A DNA stretch of 52,626 nt from Rhizopus sp. PT2906. Lineage: Eukaryota > Mucoromycota > Mucoromycetes > Mucorales > Rhizopodaceae. The stretch lies in the NCBI GenBank assembly GCA_025529335.1, contig JAMYHX010000311.1, positions 1-52,626 of the forward strand. Direction: 5' to 3'. The notes under the pieces are model-generated. The model made no database searches and had not been told where the DNA came from. It was given only the letters and a program-made list of their open reading frames with translations. The stretch's first letter is position 1. Each line of letters opens with the position of its first letter. Both the position numbers and the translations under genes were made by a program. Below are positions 10,575 through 21,662 of the stretch, one piece after another.

Positions 10575-11111
10575 TCATTTTATACTTACCGAGGCGTTAG
10601 GGAATGCACTGCCGTTATGAGACAGCGCATTAAATACAGGGAGCATCATTAGTCTTTTGAAGGGGGGAGGACTTTCATTGTCGTGTTTTGATTTGTATAC
10701 AAAGGTACAATGTATATTTAATGCACTATTCACATCGCAATTCCAAACCGTACCACAGGATTCACACTTGACAACAGAGTGTATTCTTCGCTTTGATCTA
10801 GTAATTGAGATATTATTTATTTCATTTATTTTACATTTGTCAGATGGTTTGCACTTTCGTTTGATTTCTTCAGTAATTCGTTTTGTAGGTGCAGCTCGCT
10901 TTCCTTTCATACTTAACTAAAGAACCATTTCCGAACGCAATGATCCGCTTCAGTTGAGAGGAGGAAGGAAGGTCAGTAGGAGGTAGAGGTACGTGTTTGA
11001 TTTTGCTTGGGTTTTGGTTTTTAGTGCCAACTGTACTTGATGTGCCATACTTTTCGCTGTTGTCAAAGAGTCTTTTAACAATTTATTGAGTTCCTTTTTG
11101 CTTGTTGGCAT
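10575..11111 (-). pseudogene. Fanzor (eukaryotic TnpB-like) relic, C-terminal part
   Basis: Fanzor proteins are eukaryotic RNA-guided nucleases related to transposon TnpB. On the minus strand a 111-codon frame (10575-10910) has MKGKRAAPTKRITEEIKRK, then RRIHSVVKCESCGTVWN followed by CDVNSALNI, and a PPPFKR motif. The CxxC plus DVNxAxNI pattern is the end of the TnpB zinc ribbon and the third RuvC acidic site. In intact relatives the residue before that Asp is Arg; here it is Cys. One base out of frame upstream, QLKRIIAFGNGSL continues the protein to about 10985, after which similarity fades. The first CxxC of the ribbon is not found. It is a frameshifted fragment, not a working enzyme. Confidence 0.72.
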
Positions 11112-11716
11112 AAGTCTTGAACTTTAATTGAATAAATTTGTTTGCGTTTGTGCAAACAAGGAAGGGAACCCGCGATCGACAACCAATGGACCCTTAATAA
11201 ATGCCATATCGACTATATATCTTACGTACGTTTCCTTTTGTTTCAATTTGCCTTTGGAAGCGGAGGGTCGTCATCTTTCTTTCGCTTCATACTGAAGTAA
11301 AGAAAAAAAGGGAAAGTAACTGCGGATAGCCTTGTAATATTAAATTAATGATTGGCAGCTTTTTTATTTAAACATGTTTTCCTTAATAATAAAACTTATC
11401 CTGGAATAAAAAGCTCTCTGCTTTTGACGCACTGCACATCTTACAGCGATCCAATTCTATTAAAAACTGATGATCAAAGTAGTTATCTATGTAAAAATGA
11501 TTGGTAAGAATACTAAAATGACGCACGATGGTCATGAGTCATCATCATAATTATCAGGAACAGTGCCCGAAGAAGTAAGGGTAAAGAAGGAAGAGAAGAG
11601 GCACAAACCCTAATACCATCTACATATTCAGGAGGAAATAGCAGTACACAGTGAGTCGGCATACTTACACCTTGTGTCTGGACAATATGTTGAAGGCTTT
11701 ACTCAAAATCATGTTC
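11112..11716. other. Intergenic, mostly unrecognised repeat-derived DNA
   Basis: No intact gene. A minus-strand stretch at about 11590-11690 can be read as PTHCVLLFPPEYVDGI, faintly like a Helitron segment, but with stops on both sides. The rest is AT-rich and unassigned. Confidence 0.4.
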
Positions 11717-12387
11717 TCAATAAAGATTATCATTGCTATTGCTACTTCTCAAGGTAAGAACGATGCTACAGAAGCCTCTATTATTACATTCGATTTGGAT
11801 AGTAGCGACGACTTCCTCCATTGTTGGTAAATCCTGGGCACGTCTGTCGCCTCCTTCAATCAAACGTATTCTCATCGATGGACTTATGATAATATAAGGT
11901 GACTCGCTTTCGGTAGAGCCATTGTTGTTAGCTCTATATTCGCTGTTGATGCTGGAACTCACATGGTTAGTCAATATCTCATATGCATGACGATAAATGC
12001 GTGCGAGGGGATTGTATTGAGCAAGCACGGCTGAAAAGTTTTTTGTAATATTGTCCAAATTTTCATTCCTTTCTGATCATCTCTGAGTAGCATACAAAGG
12101 ATTATAGACGTACAATTGAGCATACGAAGGTGTGTTTCCTTTAACTGGAAGTAGAAGCTCTTGACAATGACAAAGGGATCTGAAATGCGTGAAGTCCATC
12201 TCTGTTACTGTTGGCATTACGCTCCTATCACTGGACTGCCTTCCTGCTCTTCTGGTTCAGCTTGACATCTGCGTTGTGATGCTGCAACTCTTTTTCTGCA
12301 CGCTTGACAGACGCGATAACGCGAATCTGTTGGTAATGTTGCAACACAAGAAGAGCATATAGTTGTTCTAGAAGTATTGTTTTCCAT
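11717..12387 (-). mobile_element. Helitron relic (N-terminal part of the Rep/helicase protein)
   Basis: Helitrons are rolling-circle DNA transposons. Reading down the minus strand: a 56-codon frame from the ATG at 12387 (MENNTSRTTICSSCVATL, then VCQACRKR), a cysteine-rich start with CxxC pairs; then, in another frame near 12090-12170, LLPVKGNTPSYAQLYVYNP, very close to the conserved block of Helitron_like_N proteins; then the frame at 11717-12058 with NPLARIYRHAYEIL, IRLIEGGDRRAQDLPTMEE. Order and motifs fit a Helitron N-terminus, but frames are broken and the Rep HUH and helicase parts are absent. The ends were not found. It lies upstream of the Fanzor relic on the same strand. Confidence 0.75.
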
Positions 12388-12711
12388 TGTTCTAATGAAC
12401 AGCAGTGTTTAGCAGATACATTCGAATCAAAAGACAACATCACATGCCAAATTATTTCAAAATGTTTATACGATGAGTAAAGAAACGCTCAATACGTTTA
12501 TATTCGAAAAGAAAGAAAGCTCATGTACTTTCAGGAACCAAGTGCTTGTCGCGCAAGTGCGATGTTCGAGTCGGAATAGCATTATAAATATATTACAGTG
12601 ATTAAAGTGATCGTAACATCGTAATTACTATATTTTGTATTAAATAATGAAAAAATAGAAACAACAAATGATTTAAATTCATGTTATTGGTATAAATATG
12701 TATATAAAAAG

Positions 12712-13521
12712 TTATAATATTTTACAAATCTTTGTCTTTAGTCCCCCTTTACGATGGGTCACTGTTAAATTAGCGGCTGTGTGAATAACCTTGGTTACAT
12801 TCTGATTCAACTTGGCACTACATTCAATATACTGTATATCCAATTTCTTTGCTAAATTTTCCGCCTAAATGATATTATATGAGCCCCCCCTCTCTCTCTC
12901 TCTCTCTCTTCCTATATCTTTTTACCTGTTCAATAGATATCAACTGTCTACCATCCGTACGTAATTCATTAATACGATCTGTATTATTTCTTAAATCCGA
13001 TTTTGTTCCAACTAATAATCTGGGTACACCATATAAAAAATGATCCATTTCAGGAATCCACTATAGTAAAGTTAATATTATCCTTATTTTCATAAAGTAT
13101 GCCTTTACTCTATCCTTGACATTTTCAAATGACTGTAACTGATCAATAGCAAAGCAAGCCAAGATGACATCTGTTTCAGGATAACAAAGAGGTCGAAGTC
13201 TATCATACTCTTCTTGACCTGCTGTATCCCATAATGATAACTCGATCGATTTACCATTTTCAAGTGGAATAACGGCTATATAAGTTTCAAACACGGTAGG
13301 CACATAATCCTATATGCATATAAAAGTCAACATCGCACACACAGAAGTCAAAGTATCTATACCTCAGGAAATGCATTATGCTGGAATACGTGTAATAAGC
13401 TCGTCTTTCCACAATAACCATCACCCACTACAACCAACTTTTTACGACTAAGCTATAAAATAGGGTTGTTGGTCTTTTTCTTTTTTTGGTTTATTATTAT
13501 TGTTGTTATTACCTTTGGCAT
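12712..13521 (-). CDS. Rho-family small GTPase
   Basis: Rho GTPases control polarity, actin and cell-wall synthesis at the plasma membrane. Exons 13513-13521 (9 bases), 13363-13437, 13109-13309, 12926-13060 and 12712-12864 give 190 residues. Motifs: P-loop VVVGDGYCGKTS, effector loop DYVPTVFETYIA, switch II WDTAGQEEYDRLRPLCYP, LLVGTKSDL, YIECSAKLNQN, and a C-terminal CAAX box CKIL, predicting geranylgeranylation. The GDGxCGKT and YDRLRPL signatures separate Rho from Ras and Rab; the subgroup is unclear (Rho1-like loop, basic tail weak). The second exon needs an unusual AAG acceptor after a run of seven A; an acceptor 17 bases upstream would give LSRKK but is out of frame and hits a stop. Confidence 0.9.
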
Positions 13522-13815
13522 TTTTATAACAAAGAAATAAAAAAAAAAAAAAAAAGAGGAGAAAAAATGGGGAAAAAGGTACCAGGTCAAATGATTTTTC
13601 TCAATTTATACTCTGTCTCTCTCTCTTTTCTCTTTGTCTCTCTCTCTCTATCTTTGCATGTCACATGTATTGTACTACTCTATGGTAGTAATAGTGAGAT
13701 ATTACATCATGCGATTTAAGGGTCAAAGACAGCCGTTTTTGCTATTGAAAGTCAGAATGACATATTCTATCATTTTCCTTTTCCTTTTCATTATCTCTCT
13801 CTTTCTTTTTCTTTG
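13522..13815. promoter_or_regulatory. Divergent promoter region, Rho GTPase / DDHD phospholipase
   Basis: This 294-base gap between divergent starts has an A-rich block (about 13538-13555) and long CT-rich tracts (13613-13660 and 13780-13812) just before the phospholipase start. No specific operator could be named. Confidence 0.45.
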
Positions 13816-16002
13816 ATGTTTTTCGAGTCTACATTTGTACCTTCACCTCCATTATCTGATACTCAGGCTGGTAAAAAAAAAAGATGATCATGGGAAGAAG
13901 GGCTTGACTTTTATATATGTATGTATATATATAGACAATCTGTCGGCTGATGAAGAGGATCATTCTCAAATAGACATAGATCATCATTCTGATAAACCAG
14001 TAGACCACGTCATCTTTGTGATCCATGTAAGTTATATCATCAATATATGTCTACTAAACTAAAAATTTAAATAGGGCATTGGACAAGTAAGTCTGTGCAT
14101 AAATATTTAAAATGTTATTTTTTTTAAAAAAAAAAAAAATCAAAAATAGCAAACAGAGCAATACGGTCAATTCTATGAACACAGTAAGAAAAGCAAAGAT
14201 GATCTATGGCGTACAAAAGTTAACATATGTCTATAGTTGAGGACTTACAAGAGACAACGAGACAAGTACTACAATACAAAATACCCAGTCATGATATCCG
14301 CATCGAGTTGATACCTATTGAATGGCATAGACATATCCATGAACAAGTAGACCCCATCATGAACAAGATCACTCTAAAGTCGATACCCACCATCCGTTTG
14401 ATAGAGAATGAATACTTGGCTGATGTCCTCTACTACTTTTCAAAAGATCGAGGACAAAAGATCATTGATAACGTCACTCATCTCTTTAATACTTCATATC
14501 AGCATTTCATCGAAAAGCATCCCAATTTTAATGGCAAAATCATCATCTTGGGCTACTCCTTGGGAGGAATCATCACTTGGGATATTCTGTCACATCAACG
14601 AGACAACTTGACTGAACAAGAGCAAGACATGTATAACAAGTTGGATGTCAAGTTCTCCAAATTAAACTTTAAGCCTGATTATTTCTTTGGCCTTGGCTCT
14701 CCCCTAGGTGCTGTCCTCACATTCCGCGGTCAGAATCCGACATTATATCATCCTGAACATGATATTCAATTTGAAAATATTTTTCATCCATTTGATCCAT
14801 TGGTAAGTTTTTTTTTTTGCAACATGCATTGAATTCAACACCTAACTTTTTTTTTCTTCTTCTAGGGTTATCGATTTGAGCCTTTACTTAATGATTACTT
14901 TACTGATAAACCTGCTGTGCTCATCGATCGATCCATACCCATCGGCCCTTCCTTTTCATTCCCCTCTTTTCCCATCTCTGCATCCCTATTTTCCTTCTTT
15001 TCATGGAAACAAGAAGATAAGGCGGCTGGAGCCATGTATGAAGCTACGTCAGATGCTGCTAAAAACCAAGAGGAGCAACCACGAGATGTACAAGAACAGA
15101 TTCCTTCAACGAACGGATTCATTTCTTCTCTGCTCCAGTACTTTTCAAAGGGCACAAAAAAGGAGGGAGCCAAACCAGAGGAAAAGTGCTGGGAGGAACT
15201 GGATACGCGAGAGCAACTGTTGGCATTACGTGAAGATCTTGATAGGACCTTGACGTCAGCTGACGAGTTATTGTTAGCACAGAACAATGGTAGCAGTATG
15301 CCAAGGCCGATGATACAGCCACGATCAAAGACGTACAGTCCACCCTATACTGATGATCAAAAACTCGAAGACACAGAGACAAAGAGGATGCAACTAAGAA
15401 AGACAATGACGGATCAACACTCTCCTAGCAATTGTCATCATCTCATCGAAGTATTAGGTATCGATGGTTTACCTCGTCTTGAGAGGACCAAGAGTTATGT
15501 TGATCATGGTCATGAGCAAGAGGATAAGGATGAAGAAAAGGAAGGTCATACAGATGAGCAAACCCCTGATAAAGAGTCTACAGCAAGTACAAAGGGCGGC
15601 GGAGATGATATCTGGTCTGATTTGAATGCAGAGCTGCATAAACCAGGGCCAGCCATCACTGAACCTGGTGAATCCAAAGAGGATATTGCCCAAGATTCCA
15701 CTGTGCCCAATGCAAGTGCCAATGATAAAGACAAGGTAACGGATGTAGAAGAGGAAGAGAGAAATGAAAAGAGTAAACTGCCAGGAGGACGAAGGATCGA
15801 CTATGTGCTGCAGCCAGAAAGCATGATGGCCATGCTTGCTAATGAATACTTGATCGGGTTAAGAGCTCATTTTTCATATTGGACAAATAAGGATTTCATT
15901 TGGCACATGTTGCGACGCATCGAAAATCTGAATGATAAAATGCCAAGTGTTAGTACTAGCAGTAGTACGCCCTCAAACACTTCTAACTCATCAAAGGAAT
16001 AA
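13816..16002 (+). CDS. DDHD-domain phospholipase (phosphatidic-acid-preferring PLA1-like)
   Basis: Proteins of this family (DDHD1/2, Sec23IP) hydrolyse or bind phospholipids at the ER-Golgi or mitochondria. Exons 13816-13870, 13935-14026, 14075-14086 (12 bases), 14150-14183, 14237-14802 and 14866-16002 give 631 residues. The micro-exon supplies GIGQ to complete VIHGIGQQTEQYGQF, the family's HG-G loop. The lipase core has the serine motif ILGYSLGGIITWDIL and, across the last intron, FHPFDPLGYRFEPLL. Then comes a low-complexity, acidic insert of about 250 residues (residues about 315-570, rich in K/E/D/S). The DDHD C-terminus closes with RIDYVLQP and NEYLIGLRAHFSYWTNKD. The large insert is typical for such proteins but its sequence is lineage-specific. 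Confidence 0.88.
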
Positions 16003-16193
16003 CTGTAAATATATGTGAATATTATAAATACATTGCTACGTCATTGCTCTTTTACTGTCTTCATGCATGCGTTGCGAGTCTTTTAATGATTTTCTAATTG
16101 TGGTAAAAGTCATGCTTATGCGCCGGAATATTTATTGGTACTAATTACAGAATAACAAAAAAAGGGAGGAATATTACATTATATGGTATACAT

Positions 16194-17013
16194 TTAACAT
16201 GCACAGCTACTATGTTGAGCTTGCTTATCAAGTTCAATCTGTCTTGCTCTTGACGGTTTTCTTAAAGATACGTTTCTGGCTATATATAGGGGCTTAGAAA
16301 AGGAGGGGCAGTTTACTACTGCGATTTAATTAAATATTACCTATTTCTTTAAACACATGATCCACATTCGTCCCTAAGCATGCGCTTGTTTCTATATATA
16401 ACAGACTATTTTCCTTTATGTACTCTTGCACTTCTTCAGTTGACACTTGTCGCTGGGTTTCCAAATCAATTTTATTTCCGACCAAAGCAACCATTACATC
16501 CGAGGGCAGCTCGTCGATCCATCTCTTGGCTCCTATAAACGAATTCTAAAATAGCCTTTTTGTCAGCAGTCCTTTTCTTGTGGTGTAGTCTGATGATCAC
16601 ACTTACATAATTTGTCACATCAAAGACGACCAAGGCAGCTGCGGCATTTCGATAGTACATGGGCGCTAATGAACGAAATCTTTCTTGTCCTGCAGTATCC
16701 CAGATATCAAACTTGACGGTCCTATCCTCTGTTACGCATATCTTTGCTAAAAAGGCGGCTACACACGGGGTGTTATATAAAAGCAGTCAAAAACGAGAGA
16801 GAGAGAGAGAGATCCTACCTCCAATGGTTGCCTCCCTTCCTTCTACAAATGTATCTGTAGCGTATTTTGTGATAATGCTTGATTTTCCAACAGCTGAATC
16901 ACCTATTGATGTTGTCATGATTTAAGCGCTATAAAAATAAAGAGGGCTTTGCTACCTAATAGTACCAATTTGACAGAGGCGATTTGATTCATCATTTCTG
17001 TAGAACGATTCAT
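16194..17013 (-). CDS. Rab5-type small GTPase (Vps21/Ypt5-like)
   Basis: Rab5 GTPases drive early-endosome fusion. Exons 16956-17013, 16819-16902, 16607-16758, 16341-16545 and 16194-16279 give 194 residues. Motifs: VKLVLLGDSAVGKSSII (the P-loop is split by the first intron), ATIGAAFLAK (Rab5-like switch I), WDTAGQERFRSLAPMYYRNA, VGNKIDL, YIETSACLGTNV, and a C-terminal CAC double-cysteine prenylation motif. The AAFLAK and APMYYRNAAAA segments favour Rab5 over other Rabs. A methionine-rich start (MNRSTEMMNQ) offers three possible ATGs; the first is taken. A run of 31 T lies just upstream of the start codon. It may work with HOPS/CORVET, of which VPS41 in this window is a relative. Confidence 0.92.
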
Positions 17014-17038
17014 ACTATAAAAGTAGGGTTAATCTTGT

Positions 17039-17073
<35 letters not shown>

Positions 17074-18286
17074 TTTTAAATAGATTGCTTGGAGAAAGTG
17101 AGAAGAAAAGATAAAAAAGAAAGAGCGCAAATAGTTTCCTTTTATACTGTTGTATTGCATGTTTGTTGGTAGCACACACATACACACACACTTTATTGAA
17201 ACAAAAAGACAAGTGGCGTGAAATGCCTTGAGGCTCTTTTCGGTCAAGGCATCTATCATAAGGTCAAAGGGACCTATCGGTTAATGCAATACTATCTTGG
17301 ATATCAACTCAAATGATACAATGTTGCTTGATCTTGCGTATCACTTTCAATTATATTTTATGCAGATACATTTGTCATTGGCGTGTGGAGGGGAATAACC
17401 AAGAAAACAAGCAGACGTCTAATGGAATGAAACCGAACCTTGAGGGGGGACATAAGGTAATGGATGATGATCAATGTATGTCACAGGTTGGAATCATAGC
17501 AAAAAGGGCGTAGCAACATGAACCTTTTTTTAGAGATGTCATTGTTTTTCTCTGTGTGACCTGTGGCAAAGCCCTTTCTTGGAAGACGTGACATTCAGCA
17601 TAGTTAAAAAACACGGAAAGGCAAAAAAGAAATTCTCTCCCCCATAATACTGCGCTTATTATCAAGATAAAAGCAAAATCAAACTACCTCATAAGCAATG
17701 ATACAACAGCATATATTTGAAATATACATGTTTTCTTGACAGAGAAAAGGGCCAAGCTACAAAGATGTCAACATGATACTCGACAATATTAATTACAGTA
17801 AATAAACAAATAAAAATAAACTTCATTCATTCTGTTTATTAAAGAAAAAAACAAAACAAAAACTTTATTTCTACAAGTCGCCATACTATTTTCAATATCA
17901 TTAACAATACATAAACAGGCAAGTGCTTTATTTGGGCAATAATAGATGGAATAAGATGAACAGACTGTCTCTACGCATCTTGTACTCCAACATGTACACA
18001 AGTAAATGAGATATACGGCAAACATCATTATAGAGAGGGTTATTTGTAATAGGTAAATACAAATAAACTGAAATGTTGCTTTTCATAAAAAGTCTATCTT
18101 CTACCACGTCTTAGAAAAGCTTCGCTCTGTTTTATCCATTTGGAATTGCCCGTCATAACAAAGACGAAAAGGATGCAAAGATGATTAGGACCGATAGCTA
18201 AAGTTCAAGTTTTTTTTTTTTTAACTTTATTCAGATGACTGTTTAATCATGAGTTGTTTTACACACACAAGATGACAGAAAAGCGT
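17014..18286. other. Intergenic 1.27 kb, no gene seen
   Basis: Upstream flank of the Rab5-type gene and 3' flank of the GT49 gene. It begins with a poly-T run (17040-17070) and has a T-rich tract at about 18209-18220. Short frames on both strands lack family motifs and typical codon use. Confidence 0.5.
17040..17070. repeat. Poly-T homopolymer (31 T)
   Basis: An uninterrupted T run 27 bases upstream (in minus-strand sense) of the Rab5-type start codon. On the transcribed strand it would be a poly-A tract in the 5' leader or core promoter. Confidence 0.9.
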
Positions 18287-19657
18287 CTATAATTCATTAT
18301 GTTCTTCAACGATTCTTTCAATAACATCATTAAACCCACGGATTCTGCCACATTCTTTTCTCAAGTTGGCAGATTTTGACGTGTCCCATTGTTCTGCAGC
18401 AATCATGGTACGGGCGTATCGAAGACAGGTTTCTTCTCTATAATAATCATATAGCTTTTTGTTGTATGTACGCTATAGATAAATGAATTAGCTTGACTCC
18501 ACAACACATATATATATATATATATATATAAACATACCTCTTTAGCTCTCGTGTCTTCTGGGTAATGATGAGTTTGATGAATCAAAAAATCGTCAGGAAG
18601 CACCCAATAGTCGATACCAGCCAAAAAGATTTCAAACAAACATGCAGCCTTATTAGCACCATACCCGACGAACCTCTCATCACACCAAGGTGTGCCTTCT
18701 TTCTTAAAGATGACGTAAGGTTCGTATGAGTAGTTATACTCTGTTACTTTATAAGGTTTTGTTTGCTTGTACCATTTTTCGTAATTTGTTGAGCCATGAC
18801 CACGCTTCCAGCTTAGATGGAACATGTCTAATTTTTTCGTTTCCACTTCCTTCAGGAGATCCTGTTTATTAGTTGGGAACTTGTTCCAGTCTTCACCGTC
18901 GGCCTCTTCAATGTACTCAAAGGCAGGAACGACAATAGCAGCCTTTCCGGCTCTTAGTAACTCCATAAGCTCTGGTTGTTTTGCAAGTGACTTTCTAAAA
19001 TCTGTACAAAGGTAAAAGTCAACATCAAGCATCATGATGTAATCAGTACGAGCAAAAAACTTGGCAACATTTCTCCACATGTTGAATTGACGGTCAAAGT
19101 TATCAATGACAAGATGCAAATCAACATAACGACCCATATCTGGATTATCGGCAAAAAGTTGGTGAAGGTCTGCAATAATTTTTTCTTTCGTATGGTCATC
19201 GTTGACGTGAATGGCAACAGAAATAGGACCTTTGTAATGTGATGCAAGTCGACTGAGTACCTTGAAACGATTGTAGGTCACTAAGGTTGCCATAGTAATT
19301 TCCTCATTGTCAAATTTTTCAGTTGCTTTAAAATAGTATGGTATCACTTTTGAAGGGCCCATCGCTTCAGCAAAGACTTTGCTTAATACAATGTCCTCTG
19401 ATGTAGATTCTCCTGTTTTCATCTTGTCAACATTTTAAAAGAGACAGTTACAATATGTATTATTTACCTCCACTATTTGTCCAGTTTACAATGTGGTTCC
19501 CCATGTATCGTTGCTGCAGACTAGCTACTCCATTTCGTACCACGAGATCTTTTTCGGATGAGCCACCTCTAAATCCCAATAGGTATATTGAAGTGTATAG
19601 AACTGAACATACTATATAAACCACAATCAAGTGGCTGGCAGCCTTCGGTAATGCCAT
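18287..19657 (-). CDS. GT49 (LARGE/B4GAT1-like) Golgi glycosyltransferase
   Basis: GT49 enzymes are Golgi type II membrane glycosyltransferases; the animal ones add GlcA or Xyl, and the fungal acceptors are unknown. Exons 19468-19657, 18538-19412 and 18287-18472 give 416 residues. A short cytosolic tail is followed by a signal anchor (about residues 8-28, HLIVVYIVCSVLYTSIYLLG). The catalytic domain has TMATLVTYNRFKVLSRLASH, VAIHVNDD, and the metal-binding DxD motif YIMMLDVDFYL, then AAIVVPAFEYIEEA, ISWKRGHGSTNYEKW-like text (here LSWKRGHGSTNYEKWY), YEPYVIFKKEGTPWCDERFVGYG and DDFLIHQTHHYPE. The acceptor of intron 1 is placed at 19413 to keep frame. The stop is followed by a T-rich 3' flank. 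Confidence 0.88.
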
Positions 19658-19892
19658 TTTTTTGAAAAAAAAAAAGAATGTATAGTTATATATAAAAAGT
19701 GCCCTTTTTCTTTTTTGTTTTTTCGGCAAAAAAGATAAACAACAAGAAGAAAAGAAGAAAAGGGCCAGCTATTGCAGATCATTTATATATTGATCGGAGA
19801 TAGAACAAGTAATCAACCTAATTTACTGATTGGCCTGGACGACTGCCGATGGTTTATTGCAATACAATCACTGTTTACAATCTAGAACTCTT
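19658..19892. other. Spacer between GT49 and malate synthase
   Basis: A 235-base gap between two minus-strand genes. It holds purine- and T-rich tracts likely to form the GT49 promoter and leader. No other feature seen. Confidence 0.4.
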
Positions 19893-21662
19893 TTACATGG
19901 AAAGAATATGATCATACAGCAGTGTTGTCAAGAAATCGTCATATTGGTCACCTGTTATATTTGTGGCGAATGCCATCTTGGCGAGTTCATATTTTGTTGA
20001 AGAGTACTTGGGGCCCAGCCTCTGCCTGATAGCTTGCACTTCTTCATCAAGTATTTTAAGACAATACTCCCCGGTGATTAGATGTCCTTCTGCAGTCTTG
20101 CACTTGTGCCTTGCCCATTGCCATAACTGAGAACGTGAGATTTCTGCTGTTGCAGCATCTTCCATTAAATGATGTATAGGCACACAGCCTACGCCTCTGA
20201 GCCATGACTCCATATAGTCAAGTCCAACCTGAATATTATCGCGTAAACCCCTTTCGGTGATGCGACCTTCGAATGACACATTCAACAGGTCCTTTTGTGT
20301 GATTCTTTCTGGTTGTCGACGAACATCGATTTGATGAGGTCCAGGCATATGTTCGTTAAACACCTCGAGAGCAATAGGTATAAGGCCAGGATGCGCAACC
20401 CAGGTACCATCATGCCCAGCCTTGACTTCTCGCAGTTTATCCGTACGTACCTTTTGCATAGCTATTTCATGTGCCTTTGGATCATCCTTGATAGGTATCT
20501 GAGCAGCCATGCCTCCCATCGCATGGACGCCGCGTCTGTGGCAGGTTTGGATTAGCAGGCGTACGTAAGCGTTCATAAAGGGGACTGTCATGGAAACTTC
20601 AAAACGATCCGGAAGAACAAATTCAGGGTGATGACGAAATGTCTTGATAAATGAGAAAATATAGTCCCATCGACCACAATTTAAGCCAGAGGAGTGCTCA
20701 CGAAGTTCATAGATAATTTCTTCCATTTCAAAAGCTGCCAGAATCGTTTCGATTAACACAGTAGCGCGAATAGTTCCTCTTGGGATAGAAAGCATATCTT
20801 GTGCCATATTGAATATATCATTCCACAGTCTGGTATCTAAAAGTTAGCGTCTTGCTATGTAGTAGAACGATGGCTTTGCATACCTAGCTTCCAGATGAGA
20901 TTCCATCTTGGGCAAATAAAAGTAGGGGCCGTAACCTCGCTTAATTTGTTCCTTTGCATTATGAAAGAAGAAGAGACCAAAATCAAAAATAGATGCAGAG
21001 ATAGGCTCACCGTCTACTAACACATGCTTTTCTTCCATGTGCCAACCTCGTGGTCTACATAGTATGAGCTTTGGGAAAGAGTGTGTCTTTTTTTTTTTTT
21101 TTTTTTTTTTTACCTAACAAGAAGTACTGCAGTACGGTCCTTGAGCTTATACTGTTTTCCTGCGGGGTTCGTAAAGGCGATGGTATGTCTAACTGCGTCA
21201 TAAAGGTTTATCTGTCCGTTTATACAGTTTTCCCAGGTAGGTGAATTCGAGTCTGAATACTAAGTATCGGATACATATACCAAACAAAACCAACTTACCT
21301 TCAAAATCAGCCATAAATGTCTTTGCGTCTGAATTTAGTGCATTAATGATCATCTTTCGGTCCACAGGCCCTGTGATTTCTACACGACGATCCTCAAGAC
21401 CTGGTCCAGGAGATGCGGCGCGCCAGCTTGGATCATTTCGAACGTGCTCTGTCTCTGGTAAAAAGTCTGGAAGTTTGCCTTGATCAATTTCTTTCTGACG
21501 CATGACTCTTCTTTGAAGCAAAAACTTGCGAGTCGAGTTAAATTCACGGTGCAGGGTGCTAATGAATTGGAGTGCTTCAGGCGAAAGGATCTTATTTTGT
21601 TCATCTGTGGTCGATGCCAAGATAGAGACACCAGATAAGTTTGAATCTGTAGATAAGGGCAT
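19893..21662 (-). CDS. Malate synthase (glyoxylate cycle)
   Basis: It condenses glyoxylate with acetyl-CoA to malate, allowing growth on C2 compounds and fatty acids. Exons 21299-21662, 21114-21252, 20884-21054 and 19893-20829 give 536 residues, the usual size for the eukaryotic (isoform A) type. Motifs: RPRGWHMEEKHVLVDGEP, TIRATVLIETILAAFEMEEI, the family signature HSSGLNCGRWDYIFSFIK, HAMGGMAAQIP, GHDGTWVAHPGL and ISRSQLWQW. The second intron contains a 23-base T run. The protein ends YDHILSM, so the usual C-terminal peroxisomal signal (SKL-like) is absent. The start codon is the first ATG; the next residues PLSTDSNLSG show no N-terminal peroxisomal signal either. Confidence 0.96.

Noticed and set aside
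14895..15406. Minus-strand open frames opposite the phospholipase insert
   Set aside because: Shadows of the low-complexity insert in the plus-strand gene; no splice or motif support.
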